64,000 nt of DNA from JALORV01 sp963766365 (GTDB taxonomy: Bacteria > Pseudomonadota > Gammaproteobacteria > Burkholderiales > Burkholderiaceae_F): assembly GCA_963766365.1 (NCBI GenBank), contig CAVXZK010000012.1:1-64000 (forward strand), in the 5' to 3' direction. A model generated the notes under the pieces. That model saw nothing but the letters and a program-made list of their open reading frames with translations, ran no database searches and had not been told where the DNA came from. Position numbers and translations under genes: made by a program. This document shows, in pieces, positions 62,848 through 64,000 of the stretch (its first letter is position 1; the number at the start of each line of letters is the position of its first letter).

Positions 62848-64000
62848 ATGAAAGTCAACGCCTGCCCGCACTTCCCGGCATGCCCGTACCCGAGCGAAAC
62901 AGCCGGGCCGGCGGGATCGCGCTTTGCGCGCTCCACGTTCGCAATGATCCTCGCCGGCGGTCGCGGCTCGCGTCTGGGCCCACTCACCGACTGGCGCGCG
63001 AAGCCCGCGGTGCCGTTCGCCGGAAAGTTCCGCATCATCGACTTCTCGCTTTCCAACTGCGTCAACTCCGGCATCCGGCGCATCGGCATCGCCACGCAGT
63101 ACAAGGCGCAGAGCCTGATCCGCCACGTGCAGCGCGGCTGGTCATTCCTCGACGGGCGTTTCAACGAGTTCGTTGAGCTGATGCCCGCGCAGCAGCGCCT
63201 GTCGACGCACTGGTACGCGGGCACCGCGGATGCCGTCCGGCAGAACCTCGACATCCTGCGGCTTCAGGCACCGGAATACGTGCTGGTACTCGCCGGCGAC
63301 CACGTGTACAAGATGGACTACACGCGGATGCTGGTCGACCACGTCGTCACGGGCGCCGACATGACCGTGGGCTGCATCGCAGTGCCGCTCGCCGAGGCAC
63401 GTGGCTTCGGCGTGATGTCGATCGACGCAGACCGCCGCGTGGTCCGCTTCGCAGAAAAGCCGGATGCCCCCGAGCCCATGCCGGGCCGCAGCGATGCCGC
63501 GCTGGCGAGCATGGGCATCTACGTGTTCAATGCCGGGCTCCTCTACGAGCAGCTGGCTCGCGACGCCGATGACCGGGCCTCATCACACGACTTCGGCAAG
63601 GACATCATTCCCTGGATGATCGCGCGCGGCTACCGTATCCGCGCCCACCACTTCGCCGACAGCTGCGTGAACATGAACGAGGGCCGCCCCTACTGGCGCG
63701 ACGTCGGCACGATCGACGCGTTCTGGGAGGCGAACCTCGACCTCACCAGCGTGACGCCCGATCTCAACCTCTACGACGACAGCTGGCCGATCTGGACGTG
63801 GCAGGAGCAGCTGCCGCCGGCGAAGTTAGTGTTCGACGATGACAAGCGTCGCGGGACCGCCGTCGACTCGCTGGTCTCGGGCGGTTGCATCATCAGCGGC
63901 GCCCACGTCAAGCGCTCGGTGCTGTTTTCCAAGGTCCACGTGCACAGTTACTGCAGCATCGAGGATTCGGTCGTCCTCGGGGACGTGGACTTCGGCCGTG
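62848..64000 (+). CDS. glgC: Glucose-1-phosphate adenylyltransferase (3' end outside window)
   Basis: Makes ADP-glucose from glucose-1-phosphate and ATP, the controlled step of glycogen synthesis. Frame open from ATG 62848 to the window end, 384 codons, of about 420. The N-terminus MKVNACPHFPACPYPSE has three cysteines and is unusual; then FAMILAGGRGSRLGPLTDWRAKPAVPFAGKFRIIDFSLSN, YAGTADAVRQNLDILR, VLAGDHVYKMDYTRMLVDHV, FAEKPDAPEPMPGR, LASMGIYVFNAGLLYEQL, WRDVGTIDAFWEANLDLT and the start of the beta-helix (VSGGCIISGAHVKRSVL). Intact as far as seen. GGGCTACCCG precedes the start; the ribosome site (CCGAGGG) is 10 bases away. Confidence 0.93.
   Translation, partial: MKVNACPHFPACPYPSETAGPAGSRFARSTFAMILAGGRGSRLGPLTDWRAKPAVPFAGKFRIIDFSLSNCVNSGIRRIGIATQYKAQSLIRHVQRGWSFLDGRFNEFVELMPAQQRLSTHWYAGTADAVRQNLDILRLQAPEYVLVLAGDHVYKMDYTRMLVDHVVTGADMTVGCIAVPLAEARGFGVMSIDADRRVVRFAEKPDAPEPMPGRSDAALASMGIYVFNAGLLYEQLARDADDRASSHDFGKDIIPWMIARGYRIRAHHFADSCVNMNEGRPYWRDVGTIDAFWEANLDLTSVTPDLNLYDDSWPIWTWQEQLPPAKLVFDDDKRRGTAVDSLVSGGCIISGAHVKRSVLFSKVHVHSYCSIEDSVVLGDVDFGR

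Noticed and set aside
62784..63176. A 130-codon frame overlapping the start of glgC
   Set aside because: It runs over the tandem repeat and then out of frame through the conserved GlgC nucleotide-binding region, so it is not a separate gene.

Overview
The window is a high-GC bacterial chromosome segment, most likely from a betaproteobacterium. The orders pheA-hisC-tyrA-(x)-aroA-cmk-rpsA-ihfB-lapA-lapB-cysM, trxA-rho-rpmE and dnaX-ybaB-recR are typical of that class. The protein types (type B L31, class I fumarase, an AddAB-like TIGR03623-type nuclease pair, PilY1/PilVWX/PilE minor pilins) agree. I cannot place it below class. It contains no rRNA, tRNA or CRISPR array that I can see. The one RNA gene is the 4.5S SRP RNA.

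Layout. 1-5.1 kb: the 3' part of gyrA, then pheA, hisC and tyrA (aromatic amino acids). 5.3-13.5 kb: a type IV pilus minor-pilin block (fimT-like, pilV, pilW, pilX, pilY1, pilE) placed between tyrA and aroA. The PilY1 carries a striking array of about 20 Cys-x-Tyr/Trp units. 13.5-20.6 kb: aroA, cmk, rpsA, ihfB, lapA, lapB and cysM, with a small antisense DUF2061 membrane gene overlapping the end of aroA. 20.5-23.9 kb (minus): a UPF0114 membrane protein, fumarase and a Cds1-like PLP enzyme. 24-29 kb: htpX, a voltage-gated-type K+ channel, a MATE exporter and an ArnT-like glycosyltransferase. 29-31.3 kb (minus): trxA-rho-rpmE. 31.4-37.5 kb: an AddB/AddA-like repair nuclease-helicase pair. 37.5-42.1 kb: a lectin-like lipoprotein, ffs, a GNAT, dnaX, ybaB, recR and a MAPEG protein. 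42.1-46.1 kb: a CaiB/BaiF CoA-transferase and a NitT/TauT-type ABC importer. 46.2-49.9 kb: a membrane-TPR protein, a HAD phosphatase, an acyl-carrier-protein/Pat-type acetyltransferase fusion and a small acidic protein. 50.1-54.5 kb: an acetyl-CoA-synthetase-like ligase followed by the E1alpha, E1beta and (broken) E2 of a 2-oxoacid dehydrogenase. 54.5-64 kb: a glycogen/trehalose block (TreT-like synthase, galT-like, glgP, glgA, start of glk, remnant of glgB, glgC) with a truncated IS3-family element.

The most interesting biology is at 48.7-54.5 kb. A carrier-protein domain is fused to a Pat-type lysine acetyltransferase. It lies beside an acyl-CoA synthetase whose C-terminus carries the PxxxSGK acetylation motif, next to an E1/E2 dehydrogenase set. 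This suggests a self-contained acetyl-CoA-forming module with its own acylation switch. The Cys-repeat PilY1 is second.

Quality warning. Reading-frame breaks are very unevenly distributed. gyrA, hisC, tyrA, fimT and pilY1 (0.5-9 kb) and the TreT-like gene and glgP (54.5-59.4 kb) are broken repeatedly, while 9-54 kb is clean. Since gyrA is essential, single-base sequence errors are the simplest explanation for most of them. Three abrupt junctions (about 54.52, 57.91 and 62.15 kb) cut genes in half and could be rearrangements or misassembly. Coordinates of broken genes span the whole reconstructed gene.
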